Positions 21,973 to 32,860 of a stretch of 64,000 nt of DNA are shown here, one piece after another. This DNA is from Spongilla lacustris (taxonomy: Eukaryota; Porifera; Demospongiae; Spongillida; Spongillidae), in the NCBI GenBank assembly GCA_949361645.1, contig OX442436.1, positions 1,587,179 to 1,651,178 on the forward strand. Direction: 5' to 3'. Within the stretch, counting starts at the first letter, position 1. The number at the start of each line of letters is the position of its first letter. Under the pieces are notes generated by a model. The model had not been told where the DNA came from, searched no databases, and worked only from the letters and a program-made list of their open reading frames with translations. A program made the translations under genes and the position numbers.

Positions 21973-23289
21973 CTATGCTGTCCATGAGCGACCGCGACGT
22001 TTAAGGGGAGGATGAAGACGCCCCGCAATTGGCAACTCATTTGTATATTACAAAGATTGCGGTGTCAGTGCATTGAATTTGCTGCATGCATGCATGGTGT
22101 TGTGTACATCTCAGTTACATGTACATGTACACACAGCAAAGTCATACTCTTCACATTCCGGATTGAAAGATGTTTGAATTTCATGCTGCTTGTACCCAGA
22201 CCCATATGTAAAAACAATTGGGTGCCAGCAAAGAAAAGGCAAAAAGAGGTATGTAGTAGTGTGACCACCTCTGTGGGTACATGGCCACCTATGTGGATAC
22301 ATGGCGGCAGATAGCCATAGCTATCAGAGCAGTGTATTCTGTGTATATGGAGTTGGAGTGAACCTTACGGCACAGTGCTACGAAGCACCCCACAGCAAAA
22401 AGCTACGTGAAATGAAAATATGAGCACAAAATACAGATACAGATTCTAAACAATTTGAGCAACAAAAAAAAGATGAAAAAGATACAATCTACATCATATA
22501 TGTCTGACCCGCTCAAGGAAGCAGTCTTTTAATAAATAAATAAATGTATTCCACAGGTTGCAGCTTGAATATTGGGTGTATGCTAAAAGTGTTCACGCAG
22601 TCATGTGGCTAAATATGTCTATATACCACATGCAGATCCTGATAGCTAGAAGACAATAATGAACTATACTGGCCGATAAATGCTGCCGAACACTGCATGT
22701 TGCGCTGCCTTAAGGATAGGAGTTAAAACACTTTTTGTATTCTCCCTTGTTCCATCAATACTGAGGTGTTCCATACATACACAATGCACACACACATACA
22801 CACATCCACACACACATCCACACACACATCCACACACACATGCACACACACATCCACACACATGCACACACACACATACGCATGCACACATACACACACA
22901 AACTGTAAATAAATTGGTTGCTATGTCAAACCAAAGAGTTTTAAACCATTGGTTAAAAATTTTGATGGTTTGTAGAGCAAACCATTGAATTATGAAACCA
23001 ATTTGTGGTATAATGATTATATAAAAATTGATTTTAATTATACTTCAAACCAACCCGTGTTCAAGTGAAGTATTCCCATAGGAACACAACACATATGTGC
23101 AAACAACTTACCCACACTTGCATTTATGAGGGTTTTTCTTGGGAGTAAATAAATGCAGTGATGCAGTACTTAGTGATGAATTAGTGCAGTCATCTGAATA
23201 ATGTTAGAAAAAACATGATTACTAATTGTAGTTGTAGTAACCAAAATCATGTCATGTACTTATAAGGTTACAAGTGTAGCAACCGGTGT

Positions 23290-23721
23290 TCCACTGTCAT
23301 GTATGGAGGGAGGGCTCTGCTATCATGGCTGATTCCAATGGTTTTCTGGTAGCGGACCCACTCCCCAAGAAAAGGTGGCTGGCCATACTGCACTGCTAGG
23401 CAGCTCACGATAGTTGGTTTATCTGGAGAGGGTGTCTTGGAACAGGGGGAGCTGGAAAGAGAAGAGGCTTCCCAGACTCAGCAGCCACAACAGGAGATTG
23501 TTGGTCCACTTTGTAGTAGAGAACTGCCTTGCTCCCTGCAGCACTACCTGCTGGTAGCCGAATAGCAGTGCACTAGCTATAGGTTTGGTGGGTAATGTTG
23601 GGACACCAGTCAGTGATAAGTTGTATCGCTAGCTGTGGTACCATATAATCAATGGTAGTGGAGGACTGGTCCCCATGCAACCTGACATTGCACGAAGGGA
23701 TTACGAGATAACACCTGGCGA
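23290..23721. other. Intergenic, nothing recognised
   Basis: Sequence of ordinary composition after the last homology to copy A. No terminal repeat of copy B and no ORF with a motif was found. Confidence 0.5.
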
Positions 23722-23980
23722 TCAATTTCTACTATGAGGATTTACGAAGTGGGGTGCCCATTCCATGCATTCTCTTTTGTCCAAGTACATGGAACGCACC
23801 TCCACCTTCTTATCATCGTTCCACGTGTTTTTAGGAACCAATGTTAAGCAATCCTCATTGGGCGAAATTTTATACTTGATAGTTGCAGTGTAGTTCGGAT
23901 CAGGCTGGTGTATAGGTGCCACTATGTCCTTGCACCACTTTTCTTCCACATGTTCCGGTTCAGTGGGCAAACACGCCAAC
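23722..23980 (-). CDS. Candidate terminal exon of an unknown protein (about 85 aa)
   Basis: Follows an acceptor-like TATTATTTGCAG (minus strand, 23981-23992). The frame reads LACLPTEPEHVEEKWCKDIV, then NYTATIKYKISPNEDCLTLV, RECMEWAPHF and ends NPHSRN-stop. Balanced composition, four cysteines and an N-glycosylation-type NYT suggest a secreted domain. No family recognised and no upstream exon found. A donor-like GTAAAT inside the frame near the end is an alternative limit. Confidence 0.35.
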
Positions 23981-24072
23981 CTGCAAATAATATACAGCGA
24001 CGACCATCGCGGCAATTGACGCAACACATATGGTCTTTTTAAGTAGCTTTTTGTCAGTAGTGTACTGCGCCT

Positions 24073-24313
24073 GTCATTGTAACATGGTACCGCCCCCCCC
24101 CCCCCCCCCCAATCGGGGCCAATGTCGGGATTTGGCCTTTATTAAATCAAATGCCCCACGGTTGGGGATTCATAACCGGTCAAATTCCCCATAGATACTT
24201 ACCGATCTCCGATCCGCCTCTTCCGTGTCAAACGCCCGTGTATAGTCAAACGAAAGAACCACAACCCAATTAGCGGTGTCAAATCCCGTATAAATCCCGA
24301 CATTGGCCCCAAT

Positions 24314-24355
<42 letters not shown>

Positions 24356-24371
24356 CCCATGTTACAATGAC
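24073..24371. repeat. Foldback MITE (299 bp) with long poly-C / poly-G in its arms
   Basis: The ends GTCATTGTAACATGG and CCATGTTACAATGAC are exact inverses. Inside them, a C run of about 18 (24093-24110) pairs with a G run of about 35 (24317-24351). Inside those, GGGGCCAATGTCGGGATTT pairs with AAATCCCG..CGACATTGGCCCC. No obvious target duplication. Confidence 0.8.
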
Positions 24372-25095
24372 GTTTCGAGCATGGTTGACGCGGGGAGTGG
24401 GCGGGAGTGTGACGAATACATTGTACACAACACTCTATTCAGTTATTGATGCAGTATGCGAGTCTGTAATATTTATAAAGCAATGAACTCAATGTATAAT
24501 TTCCGCAATTCCTTGTTTCCTTACTTTTTACTCTGTTGCTGTCTACAAATCCTACATCACCAATTATATTTTATTATTGTATAACGTGTAAGAATAACTC
24601 TCGATAAGGCCATTCTAAATGTGATAATAGTTTCCCGTCCGGATCTAGTAGCTTTTACCAAAACCCATGCGGGCAGCTCAGGTGGCTATTACATAATAAT
24701 AATCATTTTGGCAAAAATTATGATGCAATCTTACGTAATGATTATGCGATCTTACGTCGTGTAGTGTGAAAGCAAAAGGCGGCACAACTGAAAATGATGG
24801 TTCTGCATGTCCAGACCTGTAGCTGTTGACGTCTGAGAAGAAGCACGCAAGCTTTTTCTTTAAAAGTGACACACATCTCAAAGAAATAAAATTGAAAAAG
24901 TATTCCGATAATTTGAATAATGGACATAATACCAGGTGCACGTCTATAATCTACATGTACGACCCATGCATATTGCCATGCTACCTAAACATTACATACT
25001 GTTCTAACTATGTCCCAGAGTAGGGGAAAAACTTCACTATCTATTGTTGGAGTGAGGTGATAGAAATTTTAAGTTACACAAAAGTCATTTGGCAT

Positions 25096-25129
<34 letters not shown>

Positions 25130-25308
25130 CCTAAACACACAACGCACCTACTGCGGTACTATATCTGGACCTCATCACCATACTTCGCCATTTCATACCA
25201 TCACATGCACCTTTCACACAATCCCTCCTTATTATCATACTTCTACTATCACACCCTAAGACCATCATCCTTCCCTTACATCTCCTACCACAATACCCTC
25301 CTCCCTAC
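24372..25308. other. Intergenic with poly-C run and C/T/A-rich target tract
   Basis: 24480-24560 resembles half of the 127-bp inverted repeat at 7143. A C run lies at about 25099-25126. From 25140 a pyrimidine-rich CCATCAC/CCTAC tract begins that continues on the other side of the LTR retrotransposon (29704-29775). No gene supported. Confidence 0.6.
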
Positions 25309-25433
25309 TGTTATGTCTTTCGCAATCCAATCACACACACCATACCAGCAATTGAATACTCCCTAATAAGAGTGCACCACCACTACGCATGCGCAATCAT
25401 ATATATAGCTAGTTCACTACTAAGTACACTATA
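25309..25433 (-). repeat. 3' LTR
   Basis: Plus-strand limits TGTTATGTC...CACTATA. Contains ATATATATAGCTAG, a possible TATA element. Differs from the other LTR by CAATCACAC versus CAATTACAC and ATGCGC versus ATGTGC. Confidence 0.95.
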
Positions 25434-25448
25434 GTCTGCCTTCCCCCT

Positions 25449-26563
25449 TTAGAAGACTTCGTCAATGAACCGTTTTGGAGCTTTGTGCACCCTAGTAGAA
25501 CGCCGGCAGGGCAACTCCTCCACTCCCCTGCCTACACTAGTGTCGGGCACAATCGGTAGTTCCGGCACCCAGGCAGGAGTGGCCACTGGAATGCTCTGTG
25601 ATGGCTGCTGATCTGTGAACTGACTTGTCTCAATTCTGTCCCTACCTTCCTCTCTTACTGTTGCTGTAGACGGCTGATTTCTATGTTGACTCTGCTGCTC
25701 AATAATTCCATTCGTGTCCTCATCCCTTAAATGTGTTGTTCCTACAGGGTTATGACTGGTGCTTGGCTGCAATGTAGGTTCGCCTTCTGGAATCTCGGTC
25801 TCCACTGGCATGGACAGAACATGATGCTTCAGATGATCTACATGCACCTTCCTCTTATGACCATCAGACAAAATGACTTGATAACACATCATCCCAATTT
25901 TTGCTGTGACTTCACCTTGTACCCATCTATGCTCAGCTGAGGGTCGGAAATCTCTAACCCACACCCTGTCACCAATGGCGAAGGTGCGAAGCTTGTCCAT
26001 CCTAAGCGGATTTGACTTCTGTCGAACACGCTCTGACATATTAGGCAGTACCATTGATAAATGAGTACGTGGTGCCCTGCCAAAAATAACTTGAGCAGGT
26101 TTTCGTTTGGTTACAGTGTGAGGAACATTTCGGTATGTTCGGAGGAAGTCTGACAAAACCATGGAAAACTTGAACCTTTTTGTTTGCTTGCTTAACCACT
26201 GTTTTACATTTTTGACCATATTTTCAGCTAACCCATTGGTAGCTGGATGGTACGGGGCTGATGTGCGATGTACAATGTTGTTCTTTGCAAGAAATGCCTT
26301 AAACTCTGCACTTGAAAATTGTGGGCCATTATCTGAAACTAGGATCCATGCATTGCAAAAATTTCCTGAAGAACTTCCACTGTTCGCTGTGTCGTAGTCG
26401 TTGACATTTCCCGAACCTCGGGCCATTTGCTATAAGCATCCACTAGCACAAAGAAGCGAGTTCCTTTGTACTCCCCATAATCAATGTGAACTCTGTCCCA
26501 TGGGGAACTAGGAAACTGCCATGGGTGATGTGGAGATAGAAGATACCATTTTGCATTTCTCAC
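25449..26563 (-). pseudogene. Integrase core and C-terminus of the Ty3/gypsy element, two frame breaks
   Basis: 26563-26339 carries the first core strand with the first catalytic aspartate (VHIDYGEYKG). A second break near 26345 moves to the frame ending at 25449, with SDNGPQF (second aspartate) and NGLAENM (glutamate). The three catalytic acidic residues are thus present, but in different frames. The C-terminal part has VWVRDFRP and a QVILSDGHKRKVHVDHLK segment like the GPY/F-type tail, then a Ser/Thr/Gln-rich linker ending RRSTRVHKAPKRFIDEVF. The stop overlaps the polypurine tract. Near-identical LTRs mean that the breaks are young or are assembly errors. Confidence 0.85.
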
Positions 26564-29561
26564 AACTAGCCACCATTCTCTCTATGTCTTGGTCTAAGTT
26601 GGGCCACCATACATAGCTTCGAGCCAGTTCCTTCATTCGAACTACTCCTAGGTGTCCTTCATGTAGCTCTTTCAACAACAAGGACTGTAAGTTAGATGGA
26701 ATCACTACTCTTTGTCCCCACAAGACACAACCATCATGACAACTCAGTTCCTCACGCCTTCTGTAGAATGGGTCTTTGCCTTGACCAATCAAATTCCACT
26801 GACCATGTAGCACACATTGTAGCACTGTTGCCAGTGTTTTGTCTCGTCGAGTAGCCTTGGCAATGTGAAGTGCTGTGACTGGTAATGTACACGACTCAAT
26901 CGCTAAAATGTCCATCTCCTTGTCGTCATCAAGACATGTTGATAGGGGCAACCTAGACATACAGTCAGCACAATAGTTCTCAGATCCTGGCACATATTCA
27001 ATATGATACTGATATGCGCTTAAAATGAGTGCCCACCTCTGAATTCGGGCTACAGCTAGGGTAGGAATGCCGTCCGCATGACCAAATAACTTGCACAATG
27101 GTTTGTGGTCTGTAACTAACACGAACTCCTTCCCATACAAGTACTGATGAAATTTCTTGACTGCGAAAATTATTGCTAAGGCCTCGCGCTCAATCTGCGA
27201 ATACTTGGATTCAGCTGTACTAAGCGATCTTGAAGCATACATTACAGGTTGCTCACATCCTCTGATGACGTGCATAAGACATGCCCCCACACCAACAGCT
27301 GAAGCATCACAATAAAGCCTTATTGGCTTAGACGTATCAAAATGAGCTAAAACTGGGGCCCTACTTACTAAATGTTTCGCCTCCTTCACTGCTATATCAT
27401 GAACTTTACTCCATTTCCATTTCACATCTTTACATAAAAGTTGGTACAGCGGGTGTAACACAGTTGCCAATTGAGGAAGAAACTTTGCATTGTATGTCAT
27501 CAGTCCAAGGAAAGATTTTAACTCCCCCTTATTGGTGGGTACAGGCGCTCCCACAGCTCCTCTTATTCTCTCATCCGTGGGTCTGATACCATCGGTTGAA
27601 ATGCTATGCCCTAAAAATTCCACTGTATGTTGAAAAAAACGACATTTAGAAAGATTGATCCTTAGACCATACTGCTGCAACCGCTGAAACACCTGACGAA
27701 GATTTGATTCATGCTCCTCTCTTGTATTACCAGTCACTAATATGTCATCCATATAATAAACCACTCGTTTACACCCTTGAAATACAATAGACATAGCTCG
27801 CTGCCACATAGCTGGAGCAGTTGCTACTCCAAAGGGAAGTCGACTGAACTTGAACAGTCCCATATGCGTGGTTATTGTTAACAGCGACTGACTATCAGAT
27901 GCTACCTCCATCTGTTTGTAAGCTCTAGCTAAATCTAGCTTGGTGAATGACTCCCCATTTGCTAAAGTCGCAAAAATTTCTTCTGGGGTAGGCAGTGGAA
28001 ACGTTTTGTGGCGCAAATAAGGATTAATGGTCATCTTAAAGTCTGCGCAAATTCTTATCCCTCCATCTTTCTTCTTGACCACAACTATCAGTGCTGCCCA
28101 CTCACTCTGCTCTACTGGCTGTAATTCCCCATCTTCCACTTGTTGTTGCAAAATTTCTTCTACCTGCTTTCTCAATGCAAAGGGAACTGCTCTGCTTTTA
28201 CAGAATATTGGCTTGACCTTGCCTTTCAGTTCAATGTCTGCTCTTATCCCTTTCAGTCGACCTAGTCCTTCCTTGACGACATCTGGAAACTCATTAATCC
28301 AACTAGCAGTATGCAGGGCATTTATCCTAGGATCCCCCTTCGTACAAGACTTCAATAATCCTTGCCAATCCAAACACAGTTTTCCTAACCAGTCACGTCC
28401 TAGTAGTGGCAGCTGAAAATCAGCATTTTCTACTATCACAAATTCACCCGTTGCTCGGTGACGTCCCTGCATTGCTTCCACGACAACCTTCCCTCTTGTT
28501 GGCAGTATACTTCCATCGTAAAGTTTCAAAACTACTGATGACGGACAAACCTTAACCATAGACAATCTTTCCATGTAAACTTTCAGCGGAATGAGTGAAA
28601 GCTCTGCTCCCGTGTCCACTTCAAATTTCAGTCCTACTCCATTCACTTGTAACACCGTCACCAATTTCTTGTACCTTGCGTTGGTGCTAATTTTATGCAC
28701 ATACATCTCATCATCGGTTTCCTTTTCCTCATCTTCAAAACTTCCGCTGTCCTCTCGCTCCTCTGCCTGTACCATGTGTGCTCTCATTGCATCCTTGGAT
28801 TTCTTCCACATTGGCTTACCCTTGCCTCCAGCTCCACTGCGACAGACTCTCGCAATGTGCCCTACCTTCCCACAGTGATTGCATTCTTTATCTTTGTGAT
28901 AACAGTTTGCTGCCATGTGGTTTGTGCCCCCACATCTAGGACAACCTTTTCTAGGACCTTGTGATTTAGAAATCTTATGTGTCTCCGCAGTTCCTTCATC
29001 ATTACCAGCCTCAACGCTCACATCTGGTTCTTTCTGACGAAGCTCTACTGTCTCTTTCAGCACAATTTCCATGGAACGAGCCTTGTCCTGTGCTTGCACC
29101 AAACTAAGATCACTTATACACAAAAGTTCCCGTTGTATGTGCGAATCCTGGAGCCCACACACAAACTGGTCTCTCAATGCGGTGTCTAAATAATCTCCAA
29201 AATTGCATGTCTTTGCTAATGCTCTCAAATTGGACATGTATTCAATGACATTCTCTTCACTCTTTTGTACTCGCTTGAAAAACCTATACCGTTCGGCAAT
29301 TTCTACAGTTTCTGGTACTGTGCGAGCTCTCAAACGTGTGACTATGTCGTCCAAGCTAAGGTCGCTCAGTGCAGTGGGGCTCACCCAAACCTTTAAGTTC
29401 GAGAACATCTTTTGACCAATCTTCGTCAAAAACAACGCCTTCTTCCGATCTTTCCCCACCCCATTAGCAACGCAATAGTAATCAAACCTTTCTTTGTAAT
29501 CGTCAATTCGTTCCACCGTTGGGTCAAACTGTTCCAGTCCTCTCGACATAGTTGTCTCCAT
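26508..29561 (-). CDS. Gag-Pol polyprotein of the Ty3/gypsy element (ends early in integrase)
   Basis: The frame is open from the LTR. The ATG at 29561 (METTMSRGLEQFDP) is the first outside the LTR and is preferred. Gag matrix/capsid-like region, then two CX2CX4HX4C knuckles (CPRCGGTNHMAANC and CNHCGKVGHIARVC). Aspartic protease FEVDTGAELSLIP with partner PLLGRDWL. Reverse transcriptase TKLDLARAYKQMEV, LPFGVATAPAMWQ and catalytic YMDD. RNase H LYCDASAVGVGA and TDHKPL. Integrase HHCC zinc domain HEGHLGV..CEKC. Gag and Pol are in one frame with no slippage site needed. The frame ends 10-15 codons after CEKC because of a frame change, so the integrase core is not joined. Confidence 0.93.
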   Translation of the reverse strand: METTMSRGLEQFDPTVERIDDYKERFDYYCVANGVGKDRKKALFLTKIGQKMFSNLKVWVSPTALSDLSLDDIVTRLRARTVPETVEIAERYRFFKRVQKSEENVIEYMSNLRALAKTCNFGDYLDTALRDQFVCGLQDSHIQRELLCISDLSLVQAQDKARSMEIVLKETVELRQKEPDVSVEAGNDEGTAETHKISKSQGPRKGCPRCGGTNHMAANCYHKDKECNHCGKVGHIARVCRSGAGGKGKPMWKKSKDAMRAHMVQAEEREDSGSFEDEEKETDDEMYVHKISTNARYKKLVTVLQVNGVGLKFEVDTGAELSLIPLKVYMERLSMVKVCPSSVVLKLYDGSILPTRGKVVVEAMQGRHRATGEFVIVENADFQLPLLGRDWLGKLCLDWQGLLKSCTKGDPRINALHTASWINEFPDVVKEGLGRLKGIRADIELKGKVKPIFCKSRAVPFALRKQVEEILQQQVEDGELQPVEQSEWAALIVVVKKKDGGIRICADFKMTINPYLRHKTFPLPTPEEIFATLANGESFTKLDLARAYKQMEVASDSQSLLTITTHMGLFKFSRLPFGVATAPAMWQRAMSIVFQGCKRVVYYMDDILVTGNTREEHESNLRQVFQRLQQYGLRINLSKCRFFQHTVEFLGHSISTDGIRPTDERIRGAVGAPVPTNKGELKSFLGLMTYNAKFLPQLATVLHPLYQLLCKDVKWKWSKVHDIAVKEAKHLVSRAPVLAHFDTSKPIRLYCDASAVGVGACLMHVIRGCEQPVMYASRSLSTAESKYSQIEREALAIIFAVKKFHQYLYGKEFVLVTDHKPLCKLFGHADGIPTLAVARIQRWALILSAYQYHIEYVPGSENYCADCMSRLPLSTCLDDDKEMDILAIESCTLPVTALHIAKATRRDKTLATVLQCVLHGQWNLIGQGKDPFYRRREELSCHDGCVLWGQRVVIPSNLQSLLLKELHEGHLGVVRMKELARSYVWWPNLDQDIERMVASCEKCKMVSSISTSPMAVS

Positions 29562-29578
29562 CCCACCCTCGTCGCCAC

Positions 29579-29703
29579 TGTTATGTCTTTCGCAATCCAA
29601 TTACACACACCATACCAGCAATTGAATACTCCCTAATAAGAGTGCACCACCACTACGCATGTGCAATCATATATATAGCTAGTTCACTACTAAGTACACT
29701 ATA
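29579..29703 (-). repeat. 5' LTR
   Basis: Same limits as the partner LTR. One of the two differences is a CpG to TpG change, as expected of methylated DNA. Confidence 0.95.
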
Positions 29704-30880
29704 CCTACCATCACATTTCACCCTCTACATCATTCATACCTACCATCACACTACTCCCTCCCCTCTTACCTACAATGGGGTGAGTAAGTTGGGTTGTAGG
29801 ATCTTGTATTGTGCTCAAACACCAGATACTGTTCAACTTGTGTCCCATATTGAGACATTCCGGCACTGTCCATGGTTTTATATAAAAGATTTTTGGGATA
29901 TGCCCCTCAACTTGAAGTTAACATTCACCAGATGAATTTAAAGTTGCCATGCGCCCCTCCCCATAGAGGTGTTGTTTGCCCCAGCTAAAGATGTGCCTAG
30001 TACTGCACACATATATAACTTGTTAGTGGCAGTCAACACACTGTAGTACCAAATGAACAGCAACATAAACAATCCCTTAATAGCTTGAACTGGAAGCAAG
30101 AAGCTCATTTCAATATAGAAGTATTCTCTCAATCATGGGTGGATTCAATGTAAGTGGTATTCAGTACAACTGCAAACGTGTGTGGTAACTTGGCAATGAT
30201 TTATTTTTATTCCAGGTGTGTTGGATGGCAGTGTAGAGTCGTCATGGCTTCACAAATGGTTAGACTATGCAGAAAATCATTTGATATACACATTCAAGTA
30301 AGTATATATGTGTACTGTACTTGATGCTGCAATGACAAGTATTAGTGTGTTTAACTATCAAATGTTCCATTGACTGTACATGTATATATCAATATACATG
30401 TTTAGGTACCCAAGTAAGATGCACTTACCAGCATAGATGCAACAGCTCAGGTGACTGGAGCAGAATAGCAGACAGCAGCAGAATAGCAGACAACAGCAGA
30501 ATAGCCAGCTGAATAACAAGGCAAGCTCTATTCACATCCTAACATATAGCCCATTATACAGTGAGGTGAGGTGGATTCAGCAGCTATAGCATGCCCACTT
30601 CTGGACTACAGTGGTAGCTTTTGGAGACCCTAGCGATGCTCATTCAACACATTTATGTGCATGCACATGTCACAGACAAAAATACATGTCCATGTGCACA
30701 TCTTTATGCAAAATGTAACAGAAATCGGACCAAAAGGGTAGATGAAAATATTTACATCATTGCAGTGTGTGACTTCTAACCTCTGAAGTAGCCATCCATA
30801 TGAATTCCAAAATACACATGCTGAGTCTGCATGTGAGTGTACTGTAGCCAACCTTGAATAAAAGCACACAATTTTAGTTA
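29704..30880 (+). other. Intergenic, with possible small exons
   Basis: Pyrimidine-rich tract to about 29775. A frame from about 29776 to 29935 ends LNLKLTFTR-stop with no motif. 30216-30297 sits between a good acceptor (TTATTCCAG) and donor (GTAAGT) and reads VLDGSVESSWLHKWLDYAEN. It joins in phase to 30406 onwards (YPSKMHLPA-stop). 30460-30530 is a CAGCAGAATAG repeat. Not enough to call a gene. Confidence 0.3.
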
Positions 30881-30884
30881 TAAT

Positions 30885-31320
30885 ATGTACAGTCCTGTGG
30901 TATAATATTTACACTTCTGTGGTATAATATGTATAGTCCTGTGGTATATTATGTACAGTCCTGTGGTATATGTACAGTCCCGTTGGTATATTATGTACAC
31001 TCCTGTGGTATATTACTCTTGTTGGTGTAATATTTATAGTCCTGTGGTATGATATGTACACTCCTGTTGGTATTGTATGTACTCTTGTTGGTATAATATG
31101 TATAGTCCTGTTAGTATAATATGTACAGTCCTGTGGTGTAATATGTACACACTTGTTGGTATAATATGTACACTCCTATGGTATAATATGTACACTCCAG
31201 TGGTATAATATGTACTGTCCTATTGTATAATATGTACTGTCCTATGGTATGATATGTATAAGCCTGTGGTATAATATGTAATATCATATACAGCCCTGTT
31301 GGTATAGTTCCCAACCCTGA
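30885..31320. repeat. ~22-bp minisatellite (TATAATATGTACAGTCCTGTGG)
   Basis: About 20 imperfect units alternating GTATAATATGTACA and (G/C)TCCTGTGG/TTGG, with stray units again at 31435-31550. Confidence 0.9.
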
Positions 31321-32524
31321 GGGTTACCATGGAGATAGTGTATGCACTCAACACATGGTTTATGGGGCTGCGGTCATGTGACCACAATATTGTCAGGCAC
31401 TTAACACAACTGGCCTGTGCACTATTGGCTGCTGGTGTAATGTGCTCAATCCTGTTGGTATAAAATGTGTGTACTAAAATATGTTCAATCTTTTTGGTGC
31501 AGTATGTACAATTCTGTTCCTGTCCTGTGGTATGTCCTGTGGTAATTTGTATGCCAATCACACATAGCCCTTATAAAACCTTATATAAATATCAACAAAT
31601 GTGTACTAAGTGATAATGTACTTATGTATACATATTGAGTAGCTCATAGAAAATCGCATATGAGAAAGTGGGTTGGATTTTGGTGTTCACAAAAGGAATG
31701 TTGAGGAGTTGAGAAGTTGTGTTCGAGGAGGTGGTAGTTGTTGTAATGCAAATAAGTGTATAGCTGAGGCTCTTCTTGGTAGTTTATCTTGATAACTTTC
31801 TTGGTATAGCTTATCAGGATAGTTCTTCTTGATAGCTTATCTTGATAGCTCTTGTTGGCAACTGATCAGTATTTATTATTTGCTGTTTGCTGTGTAGCCA
31901 TTTGATGTGATATCCTCAACATTTCCTCTTTCTTCAGTTTCTGCTTTCATGACAGCTAGCTTTATCTTATCAGCTGTACTTTTCCCTCCAGGGGAACTAT
32001 ACACCTTAAATGATCATTATTATTTATTTATATTATTTTAATAATAATGTATTGCATCTTTCACCCCTTTTGTCACCTCAATTGATGGTGTCTTAGCTCG
32101 AGAAGCTAACTCTGTCTTGAAGCTTTTAGCAACAAAAATAGTGGGAAAAACCACTAAGTGAAGTGACTGGATGGGTAAGGGCGACATTGGCATTTCCTAT
32201 ACTAAGAGCCATAAATCTGTGCATAAGAGGAAGCAGAGTGAAATGGAGAAGTGCAGTGCACATGGATGATGGGGCTGGACTACCCACATCAGCTTATGAA
32301 TAGAATATGTATGTGTTATTATGTGTGTGCATGTGCCTGAGTATGGTATTTATTCCTTTGTATTTTATGATTATCCTGTATTTTTTATATTTTATAGTTT
32401 ATTAAGATCAACATAATTATTGCTGTACAGATGAAGTCTGTGTGCAGTAAAGATGAAGTCTGTGCTATGCAGATTCAAACACTTCTAAGCTTGTTCATCT
32501 GTACCTGCTTATTAATTCTGTGCT
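31321..32524. other. Intergenic, nothing recognised
   Basis: AT-rich, with short imperfect CTTGATAGCTTATCTTGATAG repeats near 31785-31850. No convincing ORF. Confidence 0.5.
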
Positions 32525-32625
32525 TGTTCTTTTGTACCTTCTTATTTCTGGGTGTGGTCTTTTGTACCTTCTATTTCTGGGTGTGTTCTTTTGTACCTTC
32601 TATTTCTGGGTGTGTTCTTTTGTAC
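32525..32625. repeat. ~30-bp tandem repeat, 3 units
   Basis: TTCTTTTGTACCTTCTATTT followed by CTGGGTGTG, repeated three times. Confidence 0.9.
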
Positions 32626-32822
32626 CTTAAGTCTTATTATCACAATCTATTTTTGTTATTACTGATATACTAACAATCATTTCATTCATTATATTGAATA
32701 TCAAGTACTGTAAAAGAAGTTCATAGGGCCCAAGTGACAATAGTCCACATGCAAAATCAGATGAGTACAAATCCCCATATAGGTATAGTGGTTCACAAAG
32801 GTCTGGCTATGCCCACATGAGG

Positions 32823-32860
<38 letters not shown>

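Larger units (their letters stand above)
19977..23285. mobile_element. Diverged second copy (B) of the 5 kb element
   Basis: Left end CACTGTTAAAAAAAAAGGCC at 19977. Then come blocks collinear with copy A: 20780-21300 (GGGGTGTTA cluster and following sequence), 22512-22785, a CA-array (22785-22905), 22905-23060 and 23120-23280. The right terminus was not found, so the end coordinate is only the last homologous block. It lacks the RT fragment of copy A but holds a nested element and an unrelated exon-like segment (21819-21972). Confidence 0.65.
25309..29703 (-). mobile_element. Ty3/gypsy-type LTR retrotransposon, 4395 bp, recent insertion
   Basis: Two 125-bp LTRs (25309-25433 and 29579-29703) differ at two positions, both C/T. 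The 5-bp CCTAC is duplicated directly outside (25304-25308 and 29704-29708). On the minus strand a primer-binding-like TGGCGACGAGGGTGG directly follows the 5' LTR (29577-29563), and a polypurine tract AAAGGGGGAAGG (25450-25439) precedes the 3' LTR. Gene order gag, protease, RT, RNase H, integrase is the Ty3/gypsy order. There is no envelope gene. Two frame breaks in the integrase make the copy defective. Confidence 0.97.

Noticed and set aside
28027..28416. 129-codon plus-strand frame inside the retrotransposon
   Set aside because: Antisense shadow of the RT region.
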